Notes under the pieces: generated by a model | Databases searched by the model: none | What the model saw: only the letters and a program-made list of their open reading frames with translations | What the model was told of the DNA's origin: nothing | Translations under genes and position numbers: made by a program | Assembly (NCBI GenBank): GCA_035578175.1 | Contig: JAQMRL010000003.1 | Location: 90,188,469-90,252,468, forward strand | Direction: 5' to 3' | Length of the DNA: 64,000 nucleotides | Origin: Catonia carolina | Lineage: Eukaryota; Arthropoda; Insecta; Hemiptera; Achilidae | Part shown: positions 1 to 9,490 of the stretch, one piece after another | Layout of the letters: every line of letters begins with the position of its first letter | Numbering within the stretch: the first letter of the stretch is position 1

Positions 1-487
1 ATGAGAGAGACAGAACCCCTCCAGAACACTAAAAATAAAAATATTCCTATAACAGCAATTCAAATTGTTTGAAATACAGCAATTATTAAATGTTTGTTTT
101 AATTAGGCCTATCTAATTTATTCAGATTAGTAGTTTCTCATGATTAACAAATTCTAACAGGTTTCTTTATTAATAAAAATTAATTAACTAATATTCGCAG
201 TAAAAAATGAAAACTCTTGTAGTGTTTTGACCGTAAGCCTGCAGCAGGAGCTGAAAGTGAATTTTGTTAATTTAACAAGAGTGTTTGAGTAATTCGACAA
301 AAATTTTGTTCTTAAAACACTGAAATCTCATTTTAGAGAACAAAAAGTCTCAATTTTTCCAGAAGAGGGCCCCTGGACCCTCCACTTTTTGGAAGATCAG
401 TAATTGTGGTGTAGTCTTAAACAGATCCATCCCCCTCGAAAGCCAAGTCCTAGTTACACCTCCGACAATAATAGTGCATTTACAGAT
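1..487. other. unassigned AT-rich flank
   Basis: No gene is supported here. The stretch leads into the LTR-like repeat that the BEL element entered. It has a moderately GC-rich patch around 361-470 that might be the upstream part of the same old element, but I could not align it with the second copy near 59.8 kb. Confidence 0.4.
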
Positions 488-686
488 ACTAGCAAGTGGT
501 TGGGGATAGGTAACTCAAATTGTTTTGATGGTTGAGAAACAGTATCTTAGTCAAATTTCATTTAAGAAATTTTGTAATATAATTGAAGTAATCTAATTGT
601 ATCTGTTAGTAATCTAAGTTGATAATTGTAATTAGTGTGTCAATAAATAATTGTTATAAGTTTAAAGTAAGTCTGTTTATTACTTA
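488..686 (+). repeat. 5' part of an older LTR-like repeat split by the BEL insertion
   Basis: This segment resembles 59812-60010: both contain a GCAAGTGGTTG.GGATAGG start, a TTGAAGTAAT..TAATCTAAT stretch and a terminal GTGTCAATAAA.AATTGTTATA block. The matching right-hand part (ACCCAGATCC ... GGTGTTACATTA) continues at 7469 after the BEL element. The AATAAA-like block followed by an end in GTTACA fits an LTR of another retrotransposon family, which is inference. Confidence 0.6.
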
Positions 687-691
687 TCATA
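687..691. repeat. target site duplication TCATA, left copy
   Basis: TCATA directly precedes the first LTR and recurs directly after the second LTR at 7464-7468. A 5-bp duplication is within the range expected for BEL/Pao integrases and fixes the element boundaries. Confidence 0.9.
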
Positions 692-1069
692 TGTTCAGAA
701 CTCATTTTTATTTAAAGCAGATAGACTGCGGACAATTACATTGTATTAGTTCATCAATAGATAAGGCCTCCCTCATTCCTTTACCTGTCCCAGTCCGAGT
801 CAAACAACCGAGCAGTGAGGGTCGTACTGTCGCGCCGTGCGCTAATTCGTCAAACCTGCGGACGTTCCGCCATCAAAGAATTACGTTTCTTTCACCCCAG
901 ATGCATCTGCGGGCTGCTGCAAGGGTTCAAGGTGACGATAAGAAGGAAAACGAGGTAAATGTGTTTTAATTCTAATATTATGTATCCATATTTCCCCTTC
1001 CACCACCTTGGCCTATGTTTTTTAGAGTTTTGTTTTAGTGCTATTTAAAGCTACCAGAGTTATCGAACA
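692..1069 (+). repeat. 5' LTR of BEL/Pao element (378 bp)
   Basis: Begins TGTTCAGAAC and ends CGAACA (TG...CA). By eye it is identical over its whole 378 bp to 7086-7463. It should carry the promoter and polyadenylation signals of the element. A short ORF reading through the LTR is not evidence of a gene, since it appears equally in both copies and has no recognisable domain. Confidence 0.95.
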
Positions 1070-1076
1070 TTATTTT

Positions 1077-1094
1077 TGGTCCTCCGGGCCGGAT
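1077..1094 (+). promoter_or_regulatory. possible tRNA primer-binding site
   Basis: A TGG-initiated GC-rich 18-mer (TGGTCCTCCGGGCCGGAT) starts 7 nt after the 5' LTR. It is the only GC-rich stretch in an otherwise AT-rich leader. Reverse-transcription primer sites normally begin TGG, the complement of tRNA CCA. I cannot name the tRNA, and the spacing is slightly longer than usual. Confidence 0.45.
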
Positions 1095-1655
1095 ATTTTA
1101 TTTTTTATTTTTTTATTTTTTTGTTAAAACAGTGATTTTATGGGTTAATACTCTGAACTGGGTGTTAGGTCAACGTTATTGAAAACGTATTGTATGGAAT
1201 TCAAGAACCGGTCTATACCTGATAACAATAGGCGTAGTGCTTGTAGTTGTACGGTCAAGAAAAATGTATTGAATTGCAACTTACTGATAGTGTATTTATC
1301 TTTATTCCACGATAAAACTACATTATTATTTCCACACTAATCTGAATAATAATATAATAATATTTCTTTTGTTCTATAAATTAAAGTACACGGACTATAA
1401 TTTATTTCAATTTACGTTTATAATTTATTTACAATTGACTTTTATTTACTGTACTTCACATAATACTGTAATATTATCGTCGTACGGCAATACGTTTTTT
1501 TTTATATTTCATACATTAAATTTATTTTCGTATGTCAAGTTTATAATTTTATATTAATATCGTATATTACTGTAAATAAACACAACCACCTTTTAAAAAA
1601 TTTTAAACAAGATATCCTACCTTTCAATTCTACATAGGGGAATAATACTGTTAAA

Positions 1656-4600
1656 ATGTCGAAAGCAGAGAATAAATTAAAGATTTTAATATCACGTCGG
1701 GAGAAATTATTTCGTAGAGTGCAAGTACTACACGATTTAATTCCGAAACTTAACGATCCTGATAAAGTTACCGATTTTAAAACTCGATACCACAATTTAT
1801 CGCAAACATTTAAAGATTTTGAAGAAGTTCAAGAAGATATTTACTCAGTTAGTTTAACTTTGGATGATACTTTAGATTCGGATCCCACGGTCCAGACAAC
1901 GACATCTTTTGAACAGATGTACTTTAAAGTAACTGCTGCTTACGAAAGCACAATACAACCTGAAATACAGTCTCAAGGCACTAGCATTACTAAGAAGTTA
2001 GTTCGCCCTCGACTCCCAGAGATTAACTTGCCGAAGTTTGACGGTCAAATCACACAATGGCCATCTTTTTATGATAACTTCAAGTCATTAATACATATGA
2101 ATGATGCCATAACGCCAACTGAGAAATATCATTACTTAATTAGCTCACTTTCCGGCCCACCATTGGCCATAGTCCGTGCACTGCCTATTTCTGACACTAA
2201 TTATGAAATTTCTTGGAATTCACTCGTCAGTAAATATCAAAATAAGCGTATGATTGCTACGAGCTTACTTGATTCTATTTTTAGTTATAAGCCGACAGTA
2301 ACTGAATCGGCTAAAGGACTTAATTATTTTTTAACAAACATGTATGAGCCTGTAACAGCACTAAAGGCTATAGACATTCCCGACTTGGGAGATTTCATTT
2401 TATTGTATTTGTCACTAAATAACCTACCGTTATCGACCCGTAAGCATTTCGAATTACAACATTTAAAAACAGCCATACCAAAATTTAGCGATTTGATTAC
2501 GTTTGTTCAAAACCAATCTCGGGTGTTAGAAGTTTCAGAAACTCACACCATAACTAGTTCTCATAAATCAGCGACTCACAACAATTCAAGACCTCAAATA
2601 TCTTCACAGACAAACCGGAATAAACCTGGAGGCCTACGACAAGTCTCACTAACTCTGGCTAACAAACCGAAAAGGGAAACAAATAAAATTTATCCGTGTG
2701 TTATTTGCAATAGTAGTCACTCCGTTTTTAGATGTGATACATTTTTAAATTTACTACCGAATGATCGACAAGCCAAAGCTAAATCTTTACGACTTTGTTA
2801 TAATTGCCTTAAGTCAGGGCATCTCGTTAAGGATTGTCCTTCAAAAACAAACTGTTCTAAGTGCAACGGACGTCATCATTCATTAATTCACGGATGTGTA
2901 TCGTCAAATACGTTAGATACAATAAAGGATAACTCATCTAATCATAGTACTGTTTCATCTCAAAATTCCGTGCAACCGAACACTACGTCAGGGCATACTT
3001 CAAGCACTTTACATGCCGATTCATCAAATGCGACTTTTGTGTTGTTAGGTACAGCCGTTGTACTCATTAAAGATAAATGTAACGGTTTTCAGCCTGTTCG
3101 AGCGATAATTGATTCGGGCGCTCAGACTTCATTTATAACTACTAAGTGTGCAAAACGACTAGGGTTGTCATCTAAAAATATTTCATTTTCCATCGCTGGC
3201 CTCGGTCAGCAAGTCGTACGTGATGTGGGCGGAACAACTACATGTATTTTAAAACCTAGGGACTCCAATGGACCTTTTTTAACTACAGAAGCCGTCATCA
3301 TTCCGAAGATTACCTTAGATATGCCTTCACTTCCAATATCTAATAGCACTTGTGATCGATTTAAGCATCTATACTTAGCTGATCCTAATTACTTCACTCC
3401 GGGACCAATTGAGTTTTTAATAGCAGCAGATTTATACCCTGAAATCTATGATGGCGATAAACTCTTGACAACTAATTTAAACGGTCCTGCGGCACTACAT
3501 AGTATTTTTGGCTGGGTCATTACTGGCCGTGTCACTACTCAACATACTGAAGCTTCTGTAACAACATCGTGCGTATTATCATCAACCACTTCTCTGGATT
3601 CTACGCTTCGTAAATTCTGGGAAACAGAAAACGTGCCTCTTGTGGTACCACCTAATCCGGACGATGAATACTGTGAAGAAACATTTTCTACCCAGCATTA
3701 TCGTGATGATTCGGGAAGATATGTCGTCCCATTGCTGTTACAGGAACCAACTCCACCATTACGTGATTCTTTCACTCCAGCACTTCGTAGACTGCGCTCA
3801 ATTCATCGACGTTTGTCATTTCAACCGCAACTGAAAGAAGATTATACTAACTTTATGCTCGATTATTTGCGTTTAGGACACATGGAGCCTGTGCCGTTAA
3901 ATAATTCTAATTCAAGTTCGTACTTTATTCCTCATCACTGCGTCATAAAAGAAGCAAGTTCTACTACAAAAGTCAGAGTCGTTTTCGACGCCTCTTCCCG
4001 GACCAGTGGCGGAAGATCGTTAAATGATGTAGTGTATGCCGGTCCTAAACTTCAAAGAAATATCGTGGACATTCTACTTCGTTTTAGGCTACAGCCTATT
4101 GTATTTTGTGGTGATATCTGCAAGATGTACCGACAAATTCTTATTCATCCGAAAGATCGTAAATATCAACATATACTCTGGCATTCCAACCCTGAAGAGC
4201 CTCTTGAAGAATTCGAATTGAGGACTGTTACATATGGTGTGTCTTCTTCACCGTTTTTGGCGCTGAGAGTGATTAAACAACTAGTCAAAGACGAGGGCCA
4301 TGATTTCCCTCTTGCTTCAACCGCTTTAGAAAATGACATCTACGTAGACGATATACTGTCGGGTTCATCATCTGTTGAAGGAGCACTCGAACTTCAAAGG
4401 CAGTTAATCGATTTACTTCAGCGAGGGGGCTTCGAACTTCGAAAGTGGACAAGTAACTCGCCTGAGTTATTACAAGCAGTTCCAAAAGAAACGTGGGAAA
4501 CACCCATATCATTTGACAATGAAGGAGATTATTTTGTGAAACTATTAGGCGTTCAATGGTCGGCATCTGCGGATGTTTTTTCTTATAAAATATCTGATTT

Positions 4601-6923
4601 GGCAAGCAACTGTACGAAGCGAACCATGCTTTCACTTATTGCCAGGATATTCGACCCTGTTGGTTGGCTCACTCCGGTAATTATGCGGGCCAAAGGCTTT
4701 CTACAAAGAATATGGCTTCAAGGTTTGGATTGGGACACACCAGTTCCTTCTCAGTTAGAAAACGATTGGAAACGTTTTTCTGGTCAACTTCCTACATTAT
4801 CAAAACTGAAAATTGATCGATATATATTAATGGAAACCATTACTCAGTGTCACCTTCTCGGATTTTCTGATGCATCTGAGATAGGCTACAGTTGTGCTAT
4901 TTACTTAAGAGTTGAAAACTCTTTCTCAGAGGTCAAGATTACTCTTCTTACAGCTAAGTCACGTGTAGCACCTCTTAAAAATCTGTCTATACCACGTCTT
5001 GAGCTCTGTGGAGCTCTTCTTCTATCTAAACTAATGTCGTTTGTCGCACAAACCCTTCAGCCAGTAATTAATGTTACAACTATACGTTTATTTACTGACT
5101 CTACTACTGTTTTGGCTTGGCTGCAAACACCACTTTATAAGTTGAAGATCTACGTTGCTAACCGAGTGACTGAAATTCTGGAACTTACAAAAAGAGATCA
5201 GTGGACTCATGTATCCACCCTTGACAATCCTGCAGATTGCGCATCTAGAGGGCTTGACCCTATAGAACTTATAAACCATCCTTTATGGTGGAAAGGACCT
5301 TCTTGGTTAACCTTACCAATGGAAAAATGGCCTAAACCTGGCAAAACCTTGCCTTCATCGAATGAACTTCCTGATATCAAAACAGTTACCTTAATTTCTG
5401 AAACTAATGATTCGATTGTGTTCAAGTTTGATATACTCGAACGAGTCTCTTCGATTACACGATTACATCGCGTGACTGCTTGGTGTTTTCGTTTTATTAA
5501 ATGCCTACGCAACAAATGTAAAGAGTGTAGCCCTCTCTCAGCCTTAGAGTTACAACATGCTCGTCACTTTTGGCTGCAAGAGGTACAGAAAAACTACTTC
5601 CAAGCTGACCTTCGTGCCATTCGTAATGGACGCAATACATCAAACGCTCTACGTCGTTTAAGGCCGTTCCTCGATTCATCTGGTTTGCTCAGGGTGGGGG
5701 GACGATTAACTCATGCAAAACTTTCTTTAGAAGTCAAGTACCCAGTCTTGCTTCCTAAAACATGCAGATATACATTATTACTTATTGATGACTACCACAA
5801 AGGTTATCTTCATGCAGGTCCACGATTACTGCAGTCATTAATTCAAAGGAAATATTGGATCGTATCCATACGCAATCTTATCCGTTCCCGACTTGCAAAA
5901 TGTGTAATTTGTTTCAAGCAGAAAGCAATCACGATGCAACCACTTATGGGTGACTTACCTGCTCCTCGTGTTAATCCTTCAAGACCATTTCTTCACGTTG
6001 GGATTGATTTTGGTGGACCATATCGCGTCAAAGAGTCAAGAAGACGAAATGCCAAAACCTTCAAGGCTTACATCTGTTTATTTGTCTGTCTTTCAACGAA
6101 AGCTGTTCATCTTGAAACGGTGTCAGACTTAACCACCGATGCGTTCCTTGCGGCCTTTGACCGTTTCACATCTCGAAGAGGACTTTCCACGGATGTATAT
6201 ACCGACTGTGGATCTAATTTTGTTGGAGCTAATCGATATCTTATGGGAATATTTAAGTTCTTCGCAACTTCACCTCAAAGGAAGGAAATTACTGATGCGC
6301 TGTCAAAGCGAAATATCAAATGGCATTTCAATCCACCGACGGCAAGCCATTTTGGTGGCCTGTGGGAGGCTGGAATCCGATCAACAAAGTACCATTTAAG
6401 ACGAGTTGTGGGTGAACAAGTATTAACTTATGAAGAAATGGACACCCTCCTGTGCAGAATAGAAGCTATTCTTAATTCTCGGCCTCTTGGAGGGGAACTG
6501 TCTACTGACCCTACTGAAGTCGACGTCCTCACTCCTGGTCATTTTTTAATCGGCCAACCTCTGGTCAACCCGCCTGAAATTGACCTTACTAATGTTCCTG
6601 TCAACCGACTCAAGCGTTGGGAGCTTGTCAAACAAATGCAGCAACATTTTTGGAATCGATGGAGAATAGAATACCTCCATACTCTGCAACAACGCCAGAA
6701 ATGGACTACTGACCAACCAAACATAAAACGAGATGCCATCGTTTTACTAAAAGAAGCTGTTTCACCAGTCCTTCAGTGGAATCTTGGACGGATCGAAGAG
6801 GTGCACCCAGGGCCAGATAACCGAATTCGTGTCGTCACAGTTCGCACTCCACACGGAGTCTTCCGTCGTCCTGTAGCCAAGATCGCCTTGCTTCCTCTGG
6901 CTGAAGACGGTCAGGCTGCCTAA
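1656..6923 (+). CDS. BEL/Pao Gag-Pol polyprotein, intact (1755 aa)
   Basis: This is the replication polyprotein of the retrotransposon. From the N-terminus it has: a Gag-like region with a DUF1759-type motif LPEINLPKFDGQITQWPSFY near residues 119-140; cysteine-rich knuckles at about 348-412 (CVIC.., CYNCLKSGHLVKDC, CSKC); an aspartic protease with DSGA (D486); reverse transcriptase with FCGDICKMYRQ (D820) and YVDD from residue 896; RNase H with SDAS (D1072), LELCGA (E1116) and TDST (D1148); an HHCC integrase finger (H1381, H1386, C1416, C1419); and a DDE integrase core (D1451, D1517, E1571), followed by a DUF5641-like module with LTPGHFLIG. All catalytic residues are present and no stop or frameshift interrupts the frame. 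The first ATG after the leader is taken as start. Confidence 0.95.
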   Translation: MSKAENKLKILISRREKLFRRVQVLHDLIPKLNDPDKVTDFKTRYHNLSQTFKDFEEVQEDIYSVSLTLDDTLDSDPTVQTTTSFEQMYFKVTAAYESTIQPEIQSQGTSITKKLVRPRLPEINLPKFDGQITQWPSFYDNFKSLIHMNDAITPTEKYHYLISSLSGPPLAIVRALPISDTNYEISWNSLVSKYQNKRMIATSLLDSIFSYKPTVTESAKGLNYFLTNMYEPVTALKAIDIPDLGDFILLYLSLNNLPLSTRKHFELQHLKTAIPKFSDLITFVQNQSRVLEVSETHTITSSHKSATHNNSRPQISSQTNRNKPGGLRQVSLTLANKPKRETNKIYPCVICNSSHSVFRCDTFLNLLPNDRQAKAKSLRLCYNCLKSGHLVKDCPSKTNCSKCNGRHHSLIHGCVSSNTLDTIKDNSSNHSTVSSQNSVQPNTTSGHTSSTLHADSSNATFVLLGTAVVLIKDKCNGFQPVRAIIDSGAQTSFITTKCAKRLGLSSKNISFSIAGLGQQVVRDVGGTTTCILKPRDSNGPFLTTEAVIIPKITLDMPSLPISNSTCDRFKHLYLADPNYFTPGPIEFLIAADLYPEIYDGDKLLTTNLNGPAALHSIFGWVITGRVTTQHTEASVTTSCVLSSTTSLDSTLRKFWETENVPLVVPPNPDDEYCEETFSTQHYRDDSGRYVVPLLLQEPTPPLRDSFTPALRRLRSIHRRLSFQPQLKEDYTNFMLDYLRLGHMEPVPLNNSNSSSYFIPHHCVIKEASSTTKVRVVFDASSRTSGGRSLNDVVYAGPKLQRNIVDILLRFRLQPIVFCGDICKMYRQILIHPKDRKYQHILWHSNPEEPLEEFELRTVTYGVSSSPFLALRVIKQLVKDEGHDFPLASTALENDIYVDDILSGSSSVEGALELQRQLIDLLQRGGFELRKWTSNSPELLQAVPKETWETPISFDNEGDYFVKLLGVQWSASADVFSYKISDLASNCTKRTMLSLIARIFDPVGWLTPVIMRAKGFLQRIWLQGLDWDTPVPSQLENDWKRFSGQLPTLSKLKIDRYILMETITQCHLLGFSDASEIGYSCAIYLRVENSFSEVKITLLTAKSRVAPLKNLSIPRLELCGALLLSKLMSFVAQTLQPVINVTTIRLFTDSTTVLAWLQTPLYKLKIYVANRVTEILELTKRDQWTHVSTLDNPADCASRGLDPIELINHPLWWKGPSWLTLPMEKWPKPGKTLPSSNELPDIKTVTLISETNDSIVFKFDILERVSSITRLHRVTAWCFRFIKCLRNKCKECSPLSALELQHARHFWLQEVQKNYFQADLRAIRNGRNTSNALRRLRPFLDSSGLLRVGGRLTHAKLSLEVKYPVLLPKTCRYTLLLIDDYHKGYLHAGPRLLQSLIQRKYWIVSIRNLIRSRLAKCVICFKQKAITMQPLMGDLPAPRVNPSRPFLHVGIDFGGPYRVKESRRRNAKTFKAYICLFVCLSTKAVHLETVSDLTTDAFLAAFDRFTSRRGLSTDVYTDCGSNFVGANRYLMGIFKFFATSPQRKEITDALSKRNIKWHFNPPTASHFGGLWEAGIRSTKYHLRRVVGEQVLTYEEMDTLLCRIEAILNSRPLGGELSTDPTEVDVLTPGHFLIGQPLVNPPEIDLTNVPVNRLKRWELVKQMQQHFWNRWRIEYLHTLQQRQKWTTDQPNIKRDAIVLLKEAVSPVLQWNLGRIEEVHPGPDNRIRVVTVRTPHGVFRRPVAKIALLPLAEDGQAA

Positions 6924-7074
6924 CCCTAACCCAAGTTCAGAGTTCAGAGTTTTTTTGTTTTGTTAGTTTAATAGTTTTTTCTCTTTTTTTACAAGTGCGT
7001 TTTGACTTTTGTTTTTTATTTTATCAAGTTTGAACTTTTGCGTGTTTGAGACTTAAAAAAATTAACCCTTTTTT

Positions 7075-7083
7075 GGTGGGGGG
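7075..7083 (+). promoter_or_regulatory. polypurine tract of the BEL element
   Basis: A G-rich run (GGTGGGGGG) lies two bases before the 3' LTR, where the plus-strand primer tract of an LTR retrotransposon is expected. Confidence 0.7.
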
Positions 7084-7085
7084 TA

Positions 7086-7463
7086 TGTTCAGAACTCATT
7101 TTTATTTAAAGCAGATAGACTGCGGACAATTACATTGTATTAGTTCATCAATAGATAAGGCCTCCCTCATTCCTTTACCTGTCCCAGTCCGAGTCAAACA
7201 ACCGAGCAGTGAGGGTCGTACTGTCGCGCCGTGCGCTAATTCGTCAAACCTGCGGACGTTCCGCCATCAAAGAATTACGTTTCTTTCACCCCAGATGCAT
7301 CTGCGGGCTGCTGCAAGGGTTCAAGGTGACGATAAGAAGGAAAACGAGGTAAATGTGTTTTAATTCTAATATTATGTATCCATATTTCCCCTTCCACCAC
7401 CTTGGCCTATGTTTTTTAGAGTTTTGTTTTAGTGCTATTTAAAGCTACCAGAGTTATCGAACA
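7086..7463 (+). repeat. 3' LTR of BEL/Pao element (378 bp)
   Basis: Same length and, as far as I can read, same sequence as 692-1069, from TGTTCAGAAC to CGAACA. It is followed by the right copy of the TCATA duplication (7464-7468). Confidence 0.95.
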
Positions 7464-7504
7464 TCATACCCAGATCCCAAATGAAGCTAGGCTTAGGTGT
7501 TACA
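7464..7504 (+). repeat. 3' part of the split LTR-like repeat, with right TCATA
   Basis: Starts with the right target duplication and continues ACCCAGATCC ... GGTGTTACATTA, matching ACCCAGATCC ... AGGGTTACATTA at 60042-60083. This shows that the BEL element entered an existing repeat near its 3' end. Confidence 0.6.
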
Positions 7505-8417
7505 TTATTATTATAAAACCAACTTTTCTGAAAGCAAAGAATGGCTACAATAACCTAATCAAAAACCAACCATGAGTCTGCAAAGAGAAATAGTTTGCCT
7601 GTATGTTTCTCAAAAATTTGTTAAGTGATGAAGGCAACTTTTTGTAATAAATAATTCTTAATAAATTTTTGTAATAAATAATTTTTAAATAGTTGCTTAC
7701 CTTTAAATTCTAATCTCAATTATTTCTGTAAGATAATTCAGAATTTCTAAATTCGCTTACTTGGAAATGTAGATTATAAATTAATCCTTTTTTCAAGAAA
7801 ACTTAAACATTTTTAAAAAATATTTAACGAATAAACATCAATAGATTTTTAAAAATTTATTATAAGTGTTCTCTGATCAAATGAAATATAATTAGGCAAA
7901 ATTATTATGATCCTTGCATATAGAATAATCTGCTCTTTGCAATTAAGGCCATCTTTGCTGGCAAATTCGAGAAAGGCAATTTATGATCTGGATGCAGAAA
8001 GTAGTTTTGTAGTGTATGTAATTAATAGAAAATGCAGTATATTAAAAACAAGAAATCCATAAATATATGTAACTTATGTACAAACAAACCTTTGTAATAT
8101 TCGCATGTGATTTAGAACGTTGCTTATTGCTATGACGTAAGCTTGAAAAGCGGAAAGAACCCCTTGGTTTATGGTGTAAAAGAAGATTATTAAAGGCATG
8201 TAGAGGCAAAATGCCTGGAGGGGAACCTGAAAAAGTTCAGAAAAAATACAAGTTAAGACAATTTACTTATTCTAGTTGAATAATACCACACATTATTATA
8301 ATAACACATTAGTTTATTGATATAAATAAGAATTTTACACTCTGGCAGTGACAAACTTAACCCTTCGTGGATGGAATTGTTTCATGTCACAGATGCATTT
8401 TATGATAGGTTGGTATA
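7505..8417. other. AT-rich interval, no gene seen
   Basis: About 0.9 kb with frequent stops in all frames and short A/T runs, including two adjacent TTCTTAATAAATTTTTGTAA-like units near 7645-7690. No domain or splice-bounded exon is recognised. Confidence 0.5.
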
Positions 8418-8508
8418 AAAAAAAATTGGTTAATTTATGTTTTAACCCCAACAGGATCCCAGACTCTGTCTAGTCAATTTTTGTAAACCCTTTTCAAAAT
8501 AGATCCGC

Positions 8509-8755
8509 TTACCATTACATGATTAACCACGCCGAAAATTTTGTTGGCCCTGTAATTGGAGCGCATACCCAGCAAGTTGAGGGTATGTGGTCAGAGACAA
8601 AAAGGTATTTTAGCAAAAAATCATCCAACAAATAGGCAATTTTTGGATAGAAATCTTTGCAAATTTATGTGGCAAAATTCGTAACCATCAGGAGCTTATT
8701 TGTTTTTGACTATTTTAAACGACATGGCGTGCTTTGGCCACCACAAACTTTTTAC
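8509..8755 (+). pseudogene. Merlin (IS1595-like) transposase C-terminal remnant
   Basis: Reading 8522-8636 gives INHAENFVGPVIGAHTQQ followed by VEGMWSETKRY. This corresponds to the conserved NH..NFVDP.TGAHTQ.IE..W...KR block of DDE_Tnp_IS1595 transposases. In other frames the expected continuation is still visible (LCKFMWQ near 8660-8680 and a LNDMA..GHH-like end near 8725-8750), so the tail has at least one frameshift and a stop. The N-terminal and catalytic core parts are missing between the left arm and this block. It is non-functional. Confidence 0.7.
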
Positions 8756-9283
8756 TTATCTAACTTTAACTTAGGGGAGACCGGGGGAATCGTGCCACTC
8801 TGGGTAATTCCACCACCCCATAACTCAAGCGTTGAGTTGGATATTCCCGGGATATGTGCTGGAACCTAGCAGACAATGCCATAAACACTATCTGTTGTGT
8901 CCACAGTTGAGCGAGAATTAAATTAGTGTGTAGAACAATTTAAGTTTTTATTGAAAATTTCATCTAATTTTTCGCTTTCAAACTATTGAGATATTTATAA
9001 ATTGAGTTGATAATAGACCTGTAATGGGTATTATAGGCCCTATATGTATTGTGTATTTATTTAGCCACATCTTAACATCGTTAGATGTGTTTGTTCTGAT
9101 TCCTATTTGGTGTGGGTTACCTATGTTTGCCATTTTGTCAAGTCAGGGTAATGACGCCACCCTAAGATGGGGTTATGCCGCCATCCTGGAAAGGTGGCAA
9201 CTTAACCCCAAGTCATAGTTTCATTATCTTAATGCGATTTCCATACAATTTTAATTGCCTCTTGTATGAAAGTAGACCACAGA

Positions 9284-9420
9284 GAAAGTGAAATGGACTC
9301 AAAAAGAGCTTCAGGCTGCTATGCAACAGGTCGCTTAAGGAAAATCTATTAAAAGTGTTGCCATGTTATTTAAAATTTCTAGGACTTCGAGATATATTGA
9401 AGAAGAAGAATTAAAAAAAA
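9284..9420 (+). pseudogene. psq/CENPB-type HTH fragment of a pogo transposase
   Basis: The plus strand reads KVKWTQKELQAAMQQVA, a stop, then GKSIKSVAMLFKISRTSRY and IEEEELKK. This has the pattern of the HTH_psq domain at the start of pogo/Tigger transposases (W....L..A......G.SI..AA..F.I.R.TL). One in-frame stop and the loss of everything downstream show it is dead. Confidence 0.65.
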
Positions 9421-9490
9421 GTTTAATCTTAAGTTTGAGTTTGCTGCCTGTGAGGGCAGCAAACTCAAACTTAAGATTAAACTTTTTTTT
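9413..9490. repeat. perfect 36-bp inverted repeat with 6-nt loop
   Basis: The left arm (9413-9448: eight A then GTTTAATCTTAAGTTTGAGT and TTGCTGCC) is exactly reverse complementary to 9455-9490, with the loop TGTGAG. It starts at the point where the psq-like coding remnant ends. No mismatch is seen in 36 pairs, while the surrounding element is degenerate. Confidence 0.95.

Larger units (their letters stand above)
692..7463 (+). mobile_element. complete BEL/Pao LTR retrotransposon
   Basis: The element is 6772 bp long: 5' LTR, untranslated leader of about 590 bp with a possible primer-binding site, one uninterrupted Gag-Pol ORF (1656-6923), a G-rich polypurine tract and a 3' LTR, flanked by a TCATA duplication. 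The order protease, reverse transcriptase, RNase H, integrase in one frame, with a BEL-type Gag and a C-terminal DUF5641-like module, is that of the BEL/Pao superfamily. No env-like ORF follows Pol: only about 160 bp separate the stop codon from the 3' LTR. Identical LTRs and an unbroken ORF indicate recent insertion and possibly a still-active copy. Confidence 0.95.

Noticed and set aside
619..969. 116-codon ORF through the 5' LTR, repeated at 7046-7363
   Set aside because: It is LTR sequence in both copies, crosses the element boundary and has no protein domain.
6924..7085. Possible env-like gene of the BEL element
   Set aside because: Only about 160 bp lie between the Pol stop and the 3' LTR, and no ORF of useful length is present.
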